From the NCBI GenBank assembly GCA_039714395.1, contig JBDLJH010000001.1:186001-250000 (forward strand): a stretch of 64,000 bases of DNA, read 5' to 3'. The notes under the pieces were generated by a model. That model was given only the letters and a program-made list of their open reading frames with translations. It was not told where the DNA came from and made no database searches. This DNA is from JAPHSX01 sp039714395 (lineage in GTDB: Bacteria > Pseudomonadota > Gammaproteobacteria > Thiohalomonadales > Thiohalomonadaceae). Made by a program: the position numbers and the translations under genes. Below, piece after piece: positions 16,783 through 25,471 of this stretch (position 1 is the first letter of the stretch; each line of letters begins with the position of its first letter).

Positions 16783-19710
16783 CTAAAGTTTAATTATATC
16801 CAACCCCTGTTGTTTCTCCAGCGTGGCCGGGTCACTGATCACGGCGGTACTGGCTAACCCGGGTTTCAGGTAGGTTTCTGCCACGCGTTTCAGATCACTC
16901 TCTTTTACTTCCAGAATACGTGCACGGAAGTGGCGACGCTGTTCGGGACTACGACCGTGTAGTGCGGCATGAAAGCTTTTCTTCGCCTCACCGGCGGGGG
17001 AACCGGGTTTGTCGATACTACTGATGACGCCGAGGATTGCCTCCTCCACCAGTCGCCACTCATGATTATTTTCCAGTAACCACTCTATTGAATGGTCAAA
17101 GTCGGCCAGTGTCTCCTCCAGACGTGGGTCGCGATAGGAGTAGAAGCGGAAGGCACCGCTGTCGGTATCAAAGCTGGCACCACCACCATAGGCGCCGCCC
17201 TGTTCGCGGATAGTGCGGTGCAGGAAGTTATTACGCAGGAAGCCACTCAGTACCATTAACGCAGGGGCATCGGCATGTTCGGTGCAAACTCCAGGGTAGG
17301 CTCTGGCGCAGAAATTGACCTGGGTGGAGGTGGCCCAGCCCTGTTGTAACTGACCACTGGCCGCTGCGGGGAGGTAGAGTCCGGTGGTTGTGTCAGTAGT
17401 GTATCCCTGCCAGCGCTGTTGCAGGTGACGGGTGATCCCTTCACGCTGTTCAGCCTCGCCAATTAGCAGCATCTGTCGTGGGGCCTGGAGCAGGGCGGTA
17501 CGTAGCAACTCCAGTTTGGCAGCAAAGGCCTCTAGTGCAGTATTCTCGTCTAGCCCGTCATCCAGAACCTTTAATGCCTTTACCCCGGCCAGGCCACTCC
17601 AGCGATGTTGCTGTGCGGCGTTGGGGGTGAGTCCGGCGGCGGCGGCTGTCATCGCCAGGCTGTGACCGGCACTGGTGACGCGCTGCTCACGATACATACG
17701 CTCCTGTGCCACCAGTTCGCGGATGCGTGGTAGCTCGTCGAAGCGGGCCGACTCAAAGGTCTCCTGCATCAGATCGGCCAGTGCAGACTGGTTGCGTACC
17801 AGTGCCTTGCCGGAGAGGGTAAAGAGCCCGCGACTCTGCTGCAGGTCGTCTACCGCACCGCGTAGTGAGACACTGGCACCGATACCACCGGTAACGGCTG
17901 CCTGCAGTGTTTGCGATTCAAGGTAGTTGCGACCACCGCTGCCGACCTCTGTGAGGATATCGGTGAACAATGGCAGCAGCTGTGCCAGTTCATCATCCAG
18001 CTCGGGTAGATCGACAATTACCTGCTGGTAGACCAGGCCATTGGTGCCGCGGGCGTACCAGCTGGATGGCATAGCACCAATAGTGCTGCTCTCCCCTTCG
18101 GGGATGGCCAGTTCTGCAGGGATATCTTCCAGCCCCACCTTGGGAAGTTGCTCCGGATCGTCGACCTGTTCCTGACGCTGCTGAAGCTCGCTCGCCTGAT
18201 CGATGATTTCCTGTTTTTGTGCATCGTCCATCTGTGCCTTGATCGCCGCCAGGCGTTCTGCCTCATGGTTGGCACGCTCGGCGCTAAGGCTCGGATCAGG
18301 GGTCATTACGAGTTGTACCCGGTGCGGGTTTTCCAGTACCTCGCGGGCCAGTCCCTTGATGAATTCCGGGTCGTCTATCTGCTGGCGTAATTTTGCCAGG
18401 ATTGGGTCGATATCGAGTGCCTCCAGCGCATTGGCTCCGTGCAATACAGTCCCGAGGGCATTGACCATCAGGTGCAGGCCGTAGGGGAAACCATCACCAC
18501 TCACCTCGCGTTGGGAGAGTTCGTATTGGTGTAGTACCGCTTCCACCACTTCCTTATCGACACCGTTGTCGGCCACATCCTTGAGTACATCAAGCACCAG
18601 CTGCTCTACCGCCTCGGCATGCTCCGGGTTGGAACCCTCCAGGCCGGCGGCGAACATCATCTCGCGGCTTGAGTCGGAGAGACCGCACAGGGGGGAGGGG
18701 GCGCTGCCAAGTTCGGTGGTCTCCAGTGCGTGACGTAATGGCGAGGCACCGTTGTCGAGTAGTACCCCGGAGAGCAGGTGGGCACGCATTACCTCCTCGG
18801 CATCGATTGATTTTCCGAGCAGCCAGCCGAGCACGATATGGGTCTTGTCGGCAGTGTCCTCATCGCCATCCAGAGCGTATCTGTCTGCGACCTTAATAGG
18901 TGTAGTGAAGCGTTGCTCGTCAGGCACCGCGATATCGAGTTCCAGGTGTTTGAACTGCTTTAGTGCCCCCTCTTCAAAGCGTGCCTGGTGCTCGGTGGCG
19001 GGAATATCGCCAAAGGTCATGAAGACAGTGTTGCTGGGATGATAATGCTTGGCATGGAAGGCCTTCAGCTGCTCATAGGTGAGATCGGGGATCGCCTCAG
19101 GATCACCACCGGAGTTGTGATGGTAGGTGATGGTGGGGAACAGCTCGCGGCTCAATGCCTGGTAAAGGGCGGAGACCGGGGAGCTCATGGCCCCCTTCAT
19201 TTCGTTGAAGACCACCCCTTTATAGACCAGCTCGCTGTCGGGATTGTCGGCCTCGGCAAACTCTACCCGATGACCCTCCTGCAGAAAATCCATCTCGTTG
19301 AGTTGGGGGAAGAAGGTGGCATCGAGATAGACATCGAGCAGGTTGTTGAAGTCCTTGCGGTTACGGCTGGCGAAGGGGTAAGCGGTCCAGTCGGCCGAGG
19401 TGAAGGCGTTCATAAAGGTGTTGAGTGAGCGGCGTGTCATCATGAAGAAGGGATCGCGTACCGGAAAGCGTTTGCTGCCGCACAGACTGGTGTGTTCCAG
19501 GATATGGGCCACCCCGGTGGAGTCCTGCGGTACGGTACGGAAGGCGACAAGGAAGGTATTCTGATCATCATCGGCGGCCAGATGCAGATGTGAGGCACCG
19601 GTCTTTTTATGGCGAAATTCCTGTAGTTCCAGGTTCAAAGAGGGGATGCGTTCGGCGCGCAGGAACTCAAATGCCGTGTGGGTCATGATCTGACTAGGGG
19701 GGTGACTCAT
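16783..19710 (-). CDS. M16C zinc metallopeptidase (presequence-protease type)
   Basis: The 975-residue protein has the inverted zinc motif HxxEH as HILEH in TGVAHILEHTSLCGSKRFP near residue 70, followed by MMTRRSLNTFMNAFTSADWT, typical of the PreP/insulinase-like M16C clamshell enzymes that degrade short unstructured peptides. The C-terminal half has GGAYGGGASFDTDSGAFRF, the substrate-binding region of the inactive second lobe. No signal peptide is visible, so it is probably cytoplasmic. The ATG at 19710 is weakly supported by AAGGA eleven bases upstream; an internal ATG nine codons in is possible. Divergent from the TatD gene. Confidence 0.93.
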   Translation of the reverse strand: MSHPPSQIMTHTAFEFLRAERIPSLNLELQEFRHKKTGASHLHLAADDDQNTFLVAFRTVPQDSTGVAHILEHTSLCGSKRFPVRDPFFMMTRRSLNTFMNAFTSADWTAYPFASRNRKDFNNLLDVYLDATFFPQLNEMDFLQEGHRVEFAEADNPDSELVYKGVVFNEMKGAMSSPVSALYQALSRELFPTITYHHNSGGDPEAIPDLTYEQLKAFHAKHYHPSNTVFMTFGDIPATEHQARFEEGALKQFKHLELDIAVPDEQRFTTPIKVADRYALDGDEDTADKTHIVLGWLLGKSIDAEEVMRAHLLSGVLLDNGASPLRHALETTELGSAPSPLCGLSDSSREMMFAAGLEGSNPEHAEAVEQLVLDVLKDVADNGVDKEVVEAVLHQYELSQREVSGDGFPYGLHLMVNALGTVLHGANALEALDIDPILAKLRQQIDDPEFIKGLAREVLENPHRVQLVMTPDPSLSAERANHEAERLAAIKAQMDDAQKQEIIDQASELQQRQEQVDDPEQLPKVGLEDIPAELAIPEGESSTIGAMPSSWYARGTNGLVYQQVIVDLPELDDELAQLLPLFTDILTEVGSGGRNYLESQTLQAAVTGGIGASVSLRGAVDDLQQSRGLFTLSGKALVRNQSALADLMQETFESARFDELPRIRELVAQERMYREQRVTSAGHSLAMTAAAAGLTPNAAQQHRWSGLAGVKALKVLDDGLDENTALEAFAAKLELLRTALLQAPRQMLLIGEAEQREGITRHLQQRWQGYTTDTTTGLYLPAAASGQLQQGWATSTQVNFCARAYPGVCTEHADAPALMVLSGFLRNNFLHRTIREQGGAYGGGASFDTDSGAFRFYSYRDPRLEETLADFDHSIEWLLENNHEWRLVEEAILGVISSIDKPGSPAGEAKKSFHAALHGRSPEQRRHFRARILEVKESDLKRVAETYLKPGLASTAVISDPATLEKQQGLDIIKL

Positions 19711-19824
19711 GGGGTGTGCGATCCTTATTAATCTGTTGGCCGTGTATCAATGATTTGGGCGATCGGCATAGTATACAAGGATTGTCGGATTGGTTGCCCG
19801 TGACAATCGCTCTACAATGGGGTT

Positions 19825-20589
19825 ATGGAACTGTTCGACAGCCACTGCCACCTTGATGTGGCCGAATTTGACGCTGACCGCGATGCGGTGCTGGTTCGTG
19901 CTCGTGTCGCCGGGGTGAGACAGATAGTGATCCCCGCGGTCAATGCAGCGTGTTGGTCTGCCCTGCTTGAACTGTGTCGCCGCGAAGAGGGGCTCTATCC
20001 AGCCCTTGGCCTACACCCCATCTATATTGATAGCCACCGTGAGGAAAATATTGCCGAGCTGCGCAAGTTGGTGGCGCGTGAGCACCCTGTCGCCATTGGC
20101 GAGATCGGTCTCGACTTCTACCTCAAGGAGTTGGATCGTGAGCGCCAGAAGTGGCTGTTCGAGCAGCAGCTACGAATTGCCGATCAATTTCAATTGCCGG
20201 TACTGCTGCATGTGCGCAAGGCCCATGATGAGGTCTTAGCTACCCTAAGGCAGGTAAAGTTTTCCCACGGGGGGATTGCCCACGCCTTTAACGGCAGTCG
20301 GCAGCAGGCGGAGCAGTATATTGAGCTCGGTTTTAAACTGGGCTTTGGCGGCATGTTAACCTTTGAACGCTCCAGCAAGCTGCGAGCGCTAGCCGCCGGG
20401 TTGCCGCTGGAGTCCTTGGTACTGGAGACGGATGCCCCGGATATGAGCCCTGTCGCTCACCGTGGTCAGCGTAACAGCCCGGAGTATCTGCCGGAGACGC
20501 TGTATACCCTGGCCGGACTACGTGGCATGGATGCTGAAAAGCTAGCTGTGGTGCTGCTGGCCAATACCCGTGAAATCCTGCACTTATGA
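19825..20589 (+). CDS. TatD-family metal-dependent hydrolase (YjjV-like)
   Basis: The 254-residue TIM-barrel protein shows the family's metal ligands in order: DSHCHLD at the N-terminus, GEIGLDFY near residue 92, the HVRKAHDE histidines near 130, HAFNG near 153, and ETDAPDM near 203. TatD enzymes are 3'-5' exonucleases or DNA-repair nucleases; the YjjV subgroup is less characterised. No partner gene adjoins it. The upstream 114 bp are shared with the divergent M16 gene. Confidence 0.92.
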   Translation: MELFDSHCHLDVAEFDADRDAVLVRARVAGVRQIVIPAVNAACWSALLELCRREEGLYPALGLHPIYIDSHREENIAELRKLVAREHPVAIGEIGLDFYLKELDRERQKWLFEQQLRIADQFQLPVLLHVRKAHDEVLATLRQVKFSHGGIAHAFNGSRQQAEQYIELGFKLGFGGMLTFERSSKLRALAAGLPLESLVLETDAPDMSPVAHRGQRNSPEYLPETLYTLAGLRGMDAEKLAVVLLANTREILHL

Positions 20590-20671
20590 AAAATATTCCA
20601 AATTCGTGTCAACCAATCCTGAGTTGTTGCGTTATTACAGTTGAAACAGACAAAAACTTAGGAGAGTAACA

Positions 20672-20938
20672 ATGAAATGGTCAATGATTTTGGGTAGTGG
20701 TTTTCTAGCAATGGCGATGGCATCAGGTAGTGTTCTGGCCGATGATGATGGTGATAAAGTACGCACCCGTACCGAGGCTGCAGAGCGTGTAAATGTGCAG
20801 GATGAGGGTGAGCAGACTCGTGAGCAGACCCGTACACGCAGTGAAGATGGTGAGGGTGAGAAGCGCATGGAGCAGCATAAACACCAGTATAAGCACCAGA
20901 CCGGCAGTCGTTCTGGTGGCGGTGGTGGTCGCCGCTAG
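20672..20938 (+). CDS. small exported charged protein
   Basis: The 88-residue product has a signal peptide (MKWSMILGSGFLAMAMASGS, cleaved near residue 24). The mature part begins DDDGDKVRTRTEAAERV, is low in complexity, with many Arg, Glu, Gln and His, and ends in a glycine-rich RSGGGGGRR. GGAG stands ten bases before the ATG. It lacks cysteine. No family is recognised. It sits 40 bp before an ECF sigma factor gene and may be its first operon member or a target. Confidence 0.7.
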   Translation: MKWSMILGSGFLAMAMASGSVLADDDGDKVRTRTEAAERVNVQDEGEQTREQTRTRSEDGEGEKRMEQHKHQYKHQTGSRSGGGGGRR

Positions 20939-20978
20939 GTCGCCTTCAGCCGACAGATAGTTCAGCGAGGAGTCTTCA

Positions 20979-21515
20979 CTGAGAAATAGAGTTGAACTGG
21001 ATCGATTCCTGGCGGGAGTGGAGAGAAAGGCCTTCCATTTTGCCAGGGTCGCTACAGGCAATGAGGATGACGCGCTGGAGATTGTGCAGGATTCGATGCT
21101 CAAACTGGTGCAGCGCTACGCGGATAAAGATGCTGCGGAGTGGCCTGCACTGTTTCACCGGATCCTGCAGAGTCGTATCCGTGACTGGTATCGGCGTTCT
21201 ACTGTGCGTAATCGTCTGCGTGTCTGGTTTGGTTCGGATGAAGATGAGGGGGATGACCCCCTTCAGAATCAACCGGATATCCAGGGGCAGGGGCCGTTGG
21301 AGCAGTTGCAGGATGAGCGCTTTGGCAGTGAGCTGGATCGAGCCCTAAACGCCCTGCCAAACCGTCAGCAGCAGGCATTTATGCTGCGGGCATGGGAGGG
21401 GTTGAGTGTGAGTGAGACGGCGAGTGCGATGGGTTGTTCTGCGGGTAGTGTGAAGACTCACTATTCGCGGGCTATCAAGGTGCTGCGTGAACGGTTGAAG
21501 GATTTTCAGGCATGA
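20979..21515 (+). CDS. ECF-type RNA polymerase sigma factor, CTG start proposed
   Basis: Region 2 spans about residues 15-80 (TGNEDDALEIVQDSMLKLVQ is the core-binding helix) and region 4 about 115-170 (LPNRQQQAFMLRAWEGLSVS, then CSAGSVKTHYSRAIKVL, the HTH). The first ATG or GTG in frame is GTG 21018, which would remove LRNRVELDRFLAGVERKAF, a stretch the family normally keeps. A CTG at 20979 stands six bases after AGGAG (20968-20972) and restores that N-terminus, giving 178 residues. No ATG or TTG lies between. The next gene overlaps by ATGA and encodes a membrane protein of the kind found beside this sigma factor group. Confidence 0.88.
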   Translation: MRNRVELDRFLAGVERKAFHFARVATGNEDDALEIVQDSMLKLVQRYADKDAAEWPALFHRILQSRIRDWYRRSTVRNRLRVWFGSDEDEGDDPLQNQPDIQGQGPLEQLQDERFGSELDRALNALPNRQQQAFMLRAWEGLSVSETASAMGCSAGSVKTHYSRAIKVLRERLKDFQA

Positions 21516-21874
21516 ATGATGACAAGCCATTTATCGACAGGATAAATAGTGAACTGAACTCTCAAGTTGAGGGGCTTGCCCCATCGACGCTGGGGCGTCT
21601 GCATGCAGCCCGTAATGATGCGCTCGGTACCGTTGAGGATTCCAAAATACATCGTGGCTGGGTGCCAGCCATGGCAGCCTCGTTTTTTGTGGCGGCGGTA
21701 ACTTCAGCGATCTGGTTTCAGGCCAGCCCCTCCCCTGAACAGACCCTGGATTCACTACTTCAGACAGCCAGTGTTGCGGAGAGACAAATCCTTGATGAGG
21801 GTGATGATATTGAGCTCTATCGGGATTTAGAATTTTACTACTGGCTGGAACATGAGCAGGCCAATGCGAGTTAA
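21512..21874 (+). CDS. DUF3619-like membrane protein, putative anti-sigma partner
   Basis: The 120-residue protein has a cytoplasmic N-terminus with LAPSTLGRLHAARNDAL, resembling DUF3619, one transmembrane helix (WVPAMAASFFVAAVTSAIWF, residues about 50-68) and an acidic periplasmic tail. Its ATG overlaps the sigma factor stop. The topology and translational coupling suggest it holds or tunes the sigma factor; that role is inferred, not demonstrated for the family. It has no zinc-finger anti-sigma motif. Confidence 0.75.
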   Translation: MNDDKPFIDRINSELNSQVEGLAPSTLGRLHAARNDALGTVEDSKIHRGWVPAMAASFFVAAVTSAIWFQASPSPEQTLDSLLQTASVAERQILDEGDDIELYRDLEFYYWLEHEQANAS

Positions 21875-22070
21875 TTATTTTTTTTTGATGGTGTTGGTGT
21901 TTTTGCCTGTCGCAGTGGTGGCAGGTGAGATTGAGCCTCCGTCACTGGCGCTGTTGGAGTATCTGGGCGAGTGGCAGGATGAAAATGGCAATGAGATAGA
22001 CCCTCAGGAGTTGGCACGACTGCAACTGGATGTTGTGCCGAGTGAAGGTGATAGTGATGATGAAGAGTAG
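21867..22070 (+). CDS. small exported acidic protein
   Basis: The 67-residue product starts MRVNYFFLMVLVFLPVAVVA with a signal peptide ending near residue 20. The mature part (GEIEPPSLALLEYLGEWQDE) is acidic and ends SEGDSDDEE. ATG 21867 overlaps the upstream gene by eight bases; an in-frame ATG at 21852 would add five residues. The LLEYLGEWQDENG segment occurs in small proteins next to DUF3106 genes, but no function is known to me. Confidence 0.7.
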   Translation, partial: RVNYFFLMVLVFLPVAVVAGEIEPPSLALLEYLGEWQDENGNEIDPQELARLQLDVVPSEGDSDDEE

Positions 22071-22599
22071 GATCTGGGTATTGATGTTATTGGGTTTGTG
22101 GCTGCCAGGTGCACAGGCGATGGAGTGGGAGCAGCTGGCTGATACAGAGCAACAGGTACTGCAGCCTTACCAGCAGCGCTGGAACGACCTCTCCGAGGTG
22201 CAGCAGCAGCGATTGCAAAAAGGAGCGGCTCGCTGGCAGCAGATGGATGATGTTGAGCGTGCCAGACAGCGTAAGCGCTTTAAGCAGTGGCAGCAGTTAT
22301 CGCCGCAGCAGAAAAAGCAGATCAGCCAACGCTTTCAGCAGTTTAAACAGCTTCCACCTGAGCAGCAGCAGCGCTTGCGCCAGCGCATGCAGAAATTTCG
22401 TGAACTACCCAGAGGGCAGCGTGAGGAGCTACGTCAGCGTTTTGAACAGATGAGTCCTGAGCAGCGCGAGGAGCTGCGCCAGCGCATGCAGTCACAAGGT
22501 GATGCATCGTCACAACAGGATGAAACTCAGGGGGAACACCCTCAAGGTGGTCGTATGGAACGTCGCCGTAACTCTGCACCGATGAGGAGGCAACGTTAG
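22057..22599 (+). CDS. DUF3106 exported Gln/Arg-rich repeat protein
   Basis: The 180-residue protein (start ATG 22057, overlapping the previous stop) has a signal peptide (IWVLMLLGLWLPGAQA) and a helical body of degenerate repeats of about 18 residues: LSPQQKKQISQRFQQFKQ, LPPEQQQRLRQRMQKFRE, LPRGQREELRQRFEQ, MSPEQREELRQRM. This is the DUF3106 pattern. Its function is unknown; the periplasmic helical repeats are reminiscent of CpxP/Spy-like chaperones with LTxxQ motifs, which is only an analogy. The tail is rich in Arg and Gln. Confidence 0.85.
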   Translation: MMKSRIWVLMLLGLWLPGAQAMEWEQLADTEQQVLQPYQQRWNDLSEVQQQRLQKGAARWQQMDDVERARQRKRFKQWQQLSPQQKKQISQRFQQFKQLPPEQQQRLRQRMQKFRELPRGQREELRQRFEQMSPEQREELRQRMQSQGDASSQQDETQGEHPQGGRMERRRNSAPMRRQR

Positions 22600-23378
22600 T
22601 GTTAACAATAAAAAGAACAGTGTTTTCAATTTTTGTTTTGAGTCTTTCTGCTCAAACCGTCTTTGCTGATAGCGGCTACAGTCTTGGCGCAGAGTATAGC
22701 GAGGGGGACTACGGTACTGGTGAGACTGTTAGCTCCTTATATGTCCCCTTTGGCTGGCACTATAGTGGTGGTGATTTTAGTGCCTCAGTAATAGTTCCCT
22801 ATCTCTATGTAGAGGGTTCGTCACAGCTGACGTTTGATGGTCGTCCACTCGCACCCTCGGGTATGGGTGGTGGCGGGGGCGGTTCTACAACGACCACACG
22901 CACAGATTCCGGTCTGGGTGATATCGTGATGAGCGGTAGCTATCAGCTTCTGTCAGAGTCCGGTAGTCGCCCCTGGCTGGCGGCCACTGCCAAGGTCAAA
23001 TTTGGCACGGCAGATGAGATTAAGGGGCTGGGTACCGGTGAGAACGATTACACCATACAGGTAGAAGCAGCCAAGGGTGTGCTCTATGGCTATGTCGGTT
23101 ATAAGCTGCTCGGAGATGCTGCGACGGTCGATTATAACGATGTCTCTTTTGTTGGCGCGGCACTGACCTTGCCTCTGGGTGAGAAACTGGATCTGGGTGT
23201 TGAATATTACACTGAGGAGGCTTCACTGGTCGCTATGGATGACATTCAGGAGGCGACGCTCTCAGTTGGTGGTGAACTAAGCGGGGGGGTGGGCTATTCC
23301 CTTTACTATGTTTCAGGTTTGAGTGATAGCAGTGCCGATAGTGTTATCGGTATTAACTTTAGAACAGCTCTTAAATAG
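22599..23378 (+). CDS. outer-membrane beta-barrel protein
   Basis: The GTG start at 22599 shares its G with the preceding TAG. The 259 residues begin with a signal peptide (SIFVLSLSAQTVFA, cleavage near 24). The rest is alternating beta sequence rich in Gly, Tyr and Ser (YSLGAEYSEGDYGTG, LYVPFGWHYSGGDFSAS) ending VIGINFRTALK, with a glycine-rich loop GMGGGGGGSTTTTRTDSG near 90-107. This is the layout of a transporter-type outer-membrane barrel of about 12 strands. Its substrate is unknown. It closes the ECF sigma factor operon and could be a target or sensor of it. Confidence 0.75.
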   Translation: MLTIKRTVFSIFVLSLSAQTVFADSGYSLGAEYSEGDYGTGETVSSLYVPFGWHYSGGDFSASVIVPYLYVEGSSQLTFDGRPLAPSGMGGGGGGSTTTTRTDSGLGDIVMSGSYQLLSESGSRPWLAATAKVKFGTADEIKGLGTGENDYTIQVEAAKGVLYGYVGYKLLGDAATVDYNDVSFVGAALTLPLGEKLDLGVEYYTEEASLVAMDDIQEATLSVGGELSGGVGYSLYYVSGLSDSSADSVIGINFRTALK

Positions 23379-23393
23379 AGGTCATCTGAAAAT

Positions 23394-23422
23394 AAAAAAA
23401 CGGATCCAGGGGGTGGATCCGT
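23394..23422 (-). terminator. Rho-independent terminator for the minus-strand gene
   Basis: Read on the minus strand, ACGGATCC and GGATCCGT (plus 23400-23422) form a perfect 8-bp stem with a 7-base loop, followed by a run of seven T (plus 23394-23400). On the plus strand no T tract follows, so it mainly serves the gene ending at 23496. Confidence 0.8.
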
Positions 23423-23495
23423 AAAGGTTTAACTTGGTTTAATAGCTCTCGTTACTTAATCATTTAACATCGCTAGATGTCTGTTCCTCGGACTC

Positions 23496-23960
23496 CTACA
23501 ATCTGAGATTGGTAGCGATAACTTCAAATTTATTTATCTCTAACCCCCCACGTAGCAACATATTTGAGGTGACGCCGTTCGGTAGTGGTTGTTGAACCAT
23601 TCCGTTGTTGTTAATGGTGAGCATCTTGTCGGCAAGTTGCAGCCGAAGTTTCTGATAATGCCCCTTTTTCTCTACCTTAAGCGGATTGATTAGCTTGTTT
23701 GCATGGCTTAGCCGGTTCAGTGGCAGCAGTGCCCCCTGTTGGTCACTGAAAAGCAGTTGTTTTCTTCCCTCGCTATCACGTCCCTCAATACGTTTAACCC
23801 ACACAAACTGTGTACCACTGCTGCTATTGATATTGCCACTGCGGTAGCTGGGGGAAATCGTCTCAGCGAGTTTTTCCGGTACACGATTGTCAGCAATCGC
23901 ACTATGGCTGATGCCTGCAAGCAGCGCAGTAGCGGTGAGTGCTCTGATAACGCTTGTCAT
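23496..23960 (-). CDS. exported protein of unknown function
   Basis: The 154-residue product has a signal peptide (MTSVIRALTATALLAGISHS, cleaved near residue 23) and a mature part predicted to be mostly beta (QFVWVKRIEGRDSEGRKQLL, KLRLQLADKMLTINNNG). It has no cysteine. AAGGA stands seven bases before the ATG, and a good terminator follows, so it is a single-gene unit. I do not recognise the family. Confidence 0.75.
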   Translation of the reverse strand: MTSVIRALTATALLAGISHSAIADNRVPEKLAETISPSYRSGNINSSSGTQFVWVKRIEGRDSEGRKQLLFSDQQGALLPLNRLSHANKLINPLKVEKKGHYQKLRLQLADKMLTINNNGMVQQPLPNGVTSNMLLRGGLEINKFEVIATNLRL

Positions 23961-24129
23961 AACTAATTCCTTTTTCCATCTCCGAGGGGGCAGGGGAGTA
24001 GTCTATCGTTGTCAGTGATAGATTCTGTTAACCCGATCAGGAAATAAACGGAACTGTTCGACATTTATGGTCATAAAGGGTGACCTAAGTCACAGTGTAG
24101 GCAACGACTGGGGGCAGTCGTGCTACTGT

Positions 24130-25419
24130 ATGGCGATGATGCGGGGAATCCATAAAATAGAAAAACCGACACTCTCCTGGGTACTCTACGACTGGGGTAA
24201 CTCGGCCTACGCCACCACGGTAATGGCCGGGTTCTTCCCCATCTTTTTTAAAGAGTATTGGAGTGCAGGGGTGGCGGCGACGCAGAGTACCTTTTATCTG
24301 GGTATCGCCAACTCCCTGGCCAGCCTGCTGATTGTGATCCTGGCGCCACTTCTCGGGGCGATTGCTGATCAATGTGCAGCACGAAAACGCTTTTTACTGT
24401 TCTTCGCCTTTCTCGGGGTGAGCATGACCGCGCTATTGCCACTGGTGGCAAAGGGTGAGTGGCAGTGGGCGGTAATGTTTTATGTCATCGCGAGTGTCGG
24501 CTTCTCTGGCAGCATCAGTTTTTATGATTCGCTGATTGTGTTTGTCACCTCGCCATCGCGTCTTGATGTGGTTTCTGCCGTGGGCTATGCCATGGGTTAT
24601 CTTGGTGGTGGCTTGTTGTTTGCACTCAATGTGTCGATGACTCTCGATCCGGAACTGTTCGGCCTGGCCGATGCCGCCGAGGCGGTGCGCCTCTCCTTCT
24701 TTAGCGTTGCTGTGTGGTGGCTGTTATTTACCTTGCCGCTGGCACTGTGGGTGCATGAGCCGGATGGGAAAGGCGGTAACGCCCTGCTTGCAGTGCGCAA
24801 CGGGCTGCGACAGTTGCGCGATACCTTTTATGAGATCCGTCAGTTACGCACGGTGTTTATGTTTCTGCTCGCTTACTGGTGTTATATCGACGGGGTGGAT
24901 ACGATCGTTCGTATGGCCGTGGATTACGGACTCTCTTTGGGCTTCGATTCCAACAGTCTCATCGTGGCGCTGCTAATTACCCAGTTTGTCGGCTTTCCTT
25001 CCGCTATCGCCTTTGGTTACCTGGGCAAGCGTATCGGCGCAAAGCGTGGTATCTATCTGGCCCTCATCGCTTATGTTCTGATCGTGGTGTGGGCCTCTCG
25101 CATGGAAAGTCAGGGTGAATTTTACGGGCTTGCGATTGCGATTGGACTGGTGCAGGGGGGGATCCAGTCACTCAGCCGTTCCTTCTATGCGCGACTGATA
25201 CCGCACGATAAGTCAGCGGAGTTTTTCGGTTTCTACAATATGCTGGGCAAGTTTGCCGCGGTGTTCGGGCCGCTGATGGTAGGATGGGTCGGGGTACTTA
25301 GTGGCAATCCGCGTATCGGTATTCTGACATTACTACTGCTGTTCTTCTTAGGAGCGTTGTTGTTAAGCCGGGTGGGGGATGGTGAGCCGGTTGGTGATAT
25401 CAAGGTGGTAACTTACTAA
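24130..25419 (+). CDS. MFS transporter, UMF1/Atg22-like
   Basis: The 429-residue membrane protein shows about 12 hydrophobic helices and the signature WVLYDWGNSAYATTVMAGFF at its N-terminus, diagnostic of the UMF1 (vacuole effluxer Atg22-like) branch of the major facilitator superfamily. LAPLLGAIADQ carries the loop 2-3 motif. The substrate is unknown; eukaryotic relatives export amino acids. ATG 24130 is preferred because it places the signature close to the N-terminus, as in relatives; ATG 24067 would add 21 polar residues. No clear Shine-Dalgarno settles this. Confidence 0.88.
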   Translation: MAMMRGIHKIEKPTLSWVLYDWGNSAYATTVMAGFFPIFFKEYWSAGVAATQSTFYLGIANSLASLLIVILAPLLGAIADQCAARKRFLLFFAFLGVSMTALLPLVAKGEWQWAVMFYVIASVGFSGSISFYDSLIVFVTSPSRLDVVSAVGYAMGYLGGGLLFALNVSMTLDPELFGLADAAEAVRLSFFSVAVWWLLFTLPLALWVHEPDGKGGNALLAVRNGLRQLRDTFYEIRQLRTVFMFLLAYWCYIDGVDTIVRMAVDYGLSLGFDSNSLIVALLITQFVGFPSAIAFGYLGKRIGAKRGIYLALIAYVLIVVWASRMESQGEFYGLAIAIGLVQGGIQSLSRSFYARLIPHDKSAEFFGFYNMLGKFAAVFGPLMVGWVGVLSGNPRIGILTLLLLFFLGALLLSRVGDGEPVGDIKVVTY

Positions 25420-25471
25420 GGTAAATATTTTGTAGCGTTGTCTGGATATAAGAAAAATGGCAGGAGGGATA

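Noticed and set aside
22860..22930. Glycine-rich segment of the outer-membrane barrel as a frameshift
   Set aside because: The frame remains open and beta-strand pattern continues on both sides; it is more simply a surface loop.
24067..24129. ATG 24067 as start of the MFS transporter
   Set aside because: It would add 21 polar residues before the conserved WVLYDWGNSAY helix, unlike relatives.
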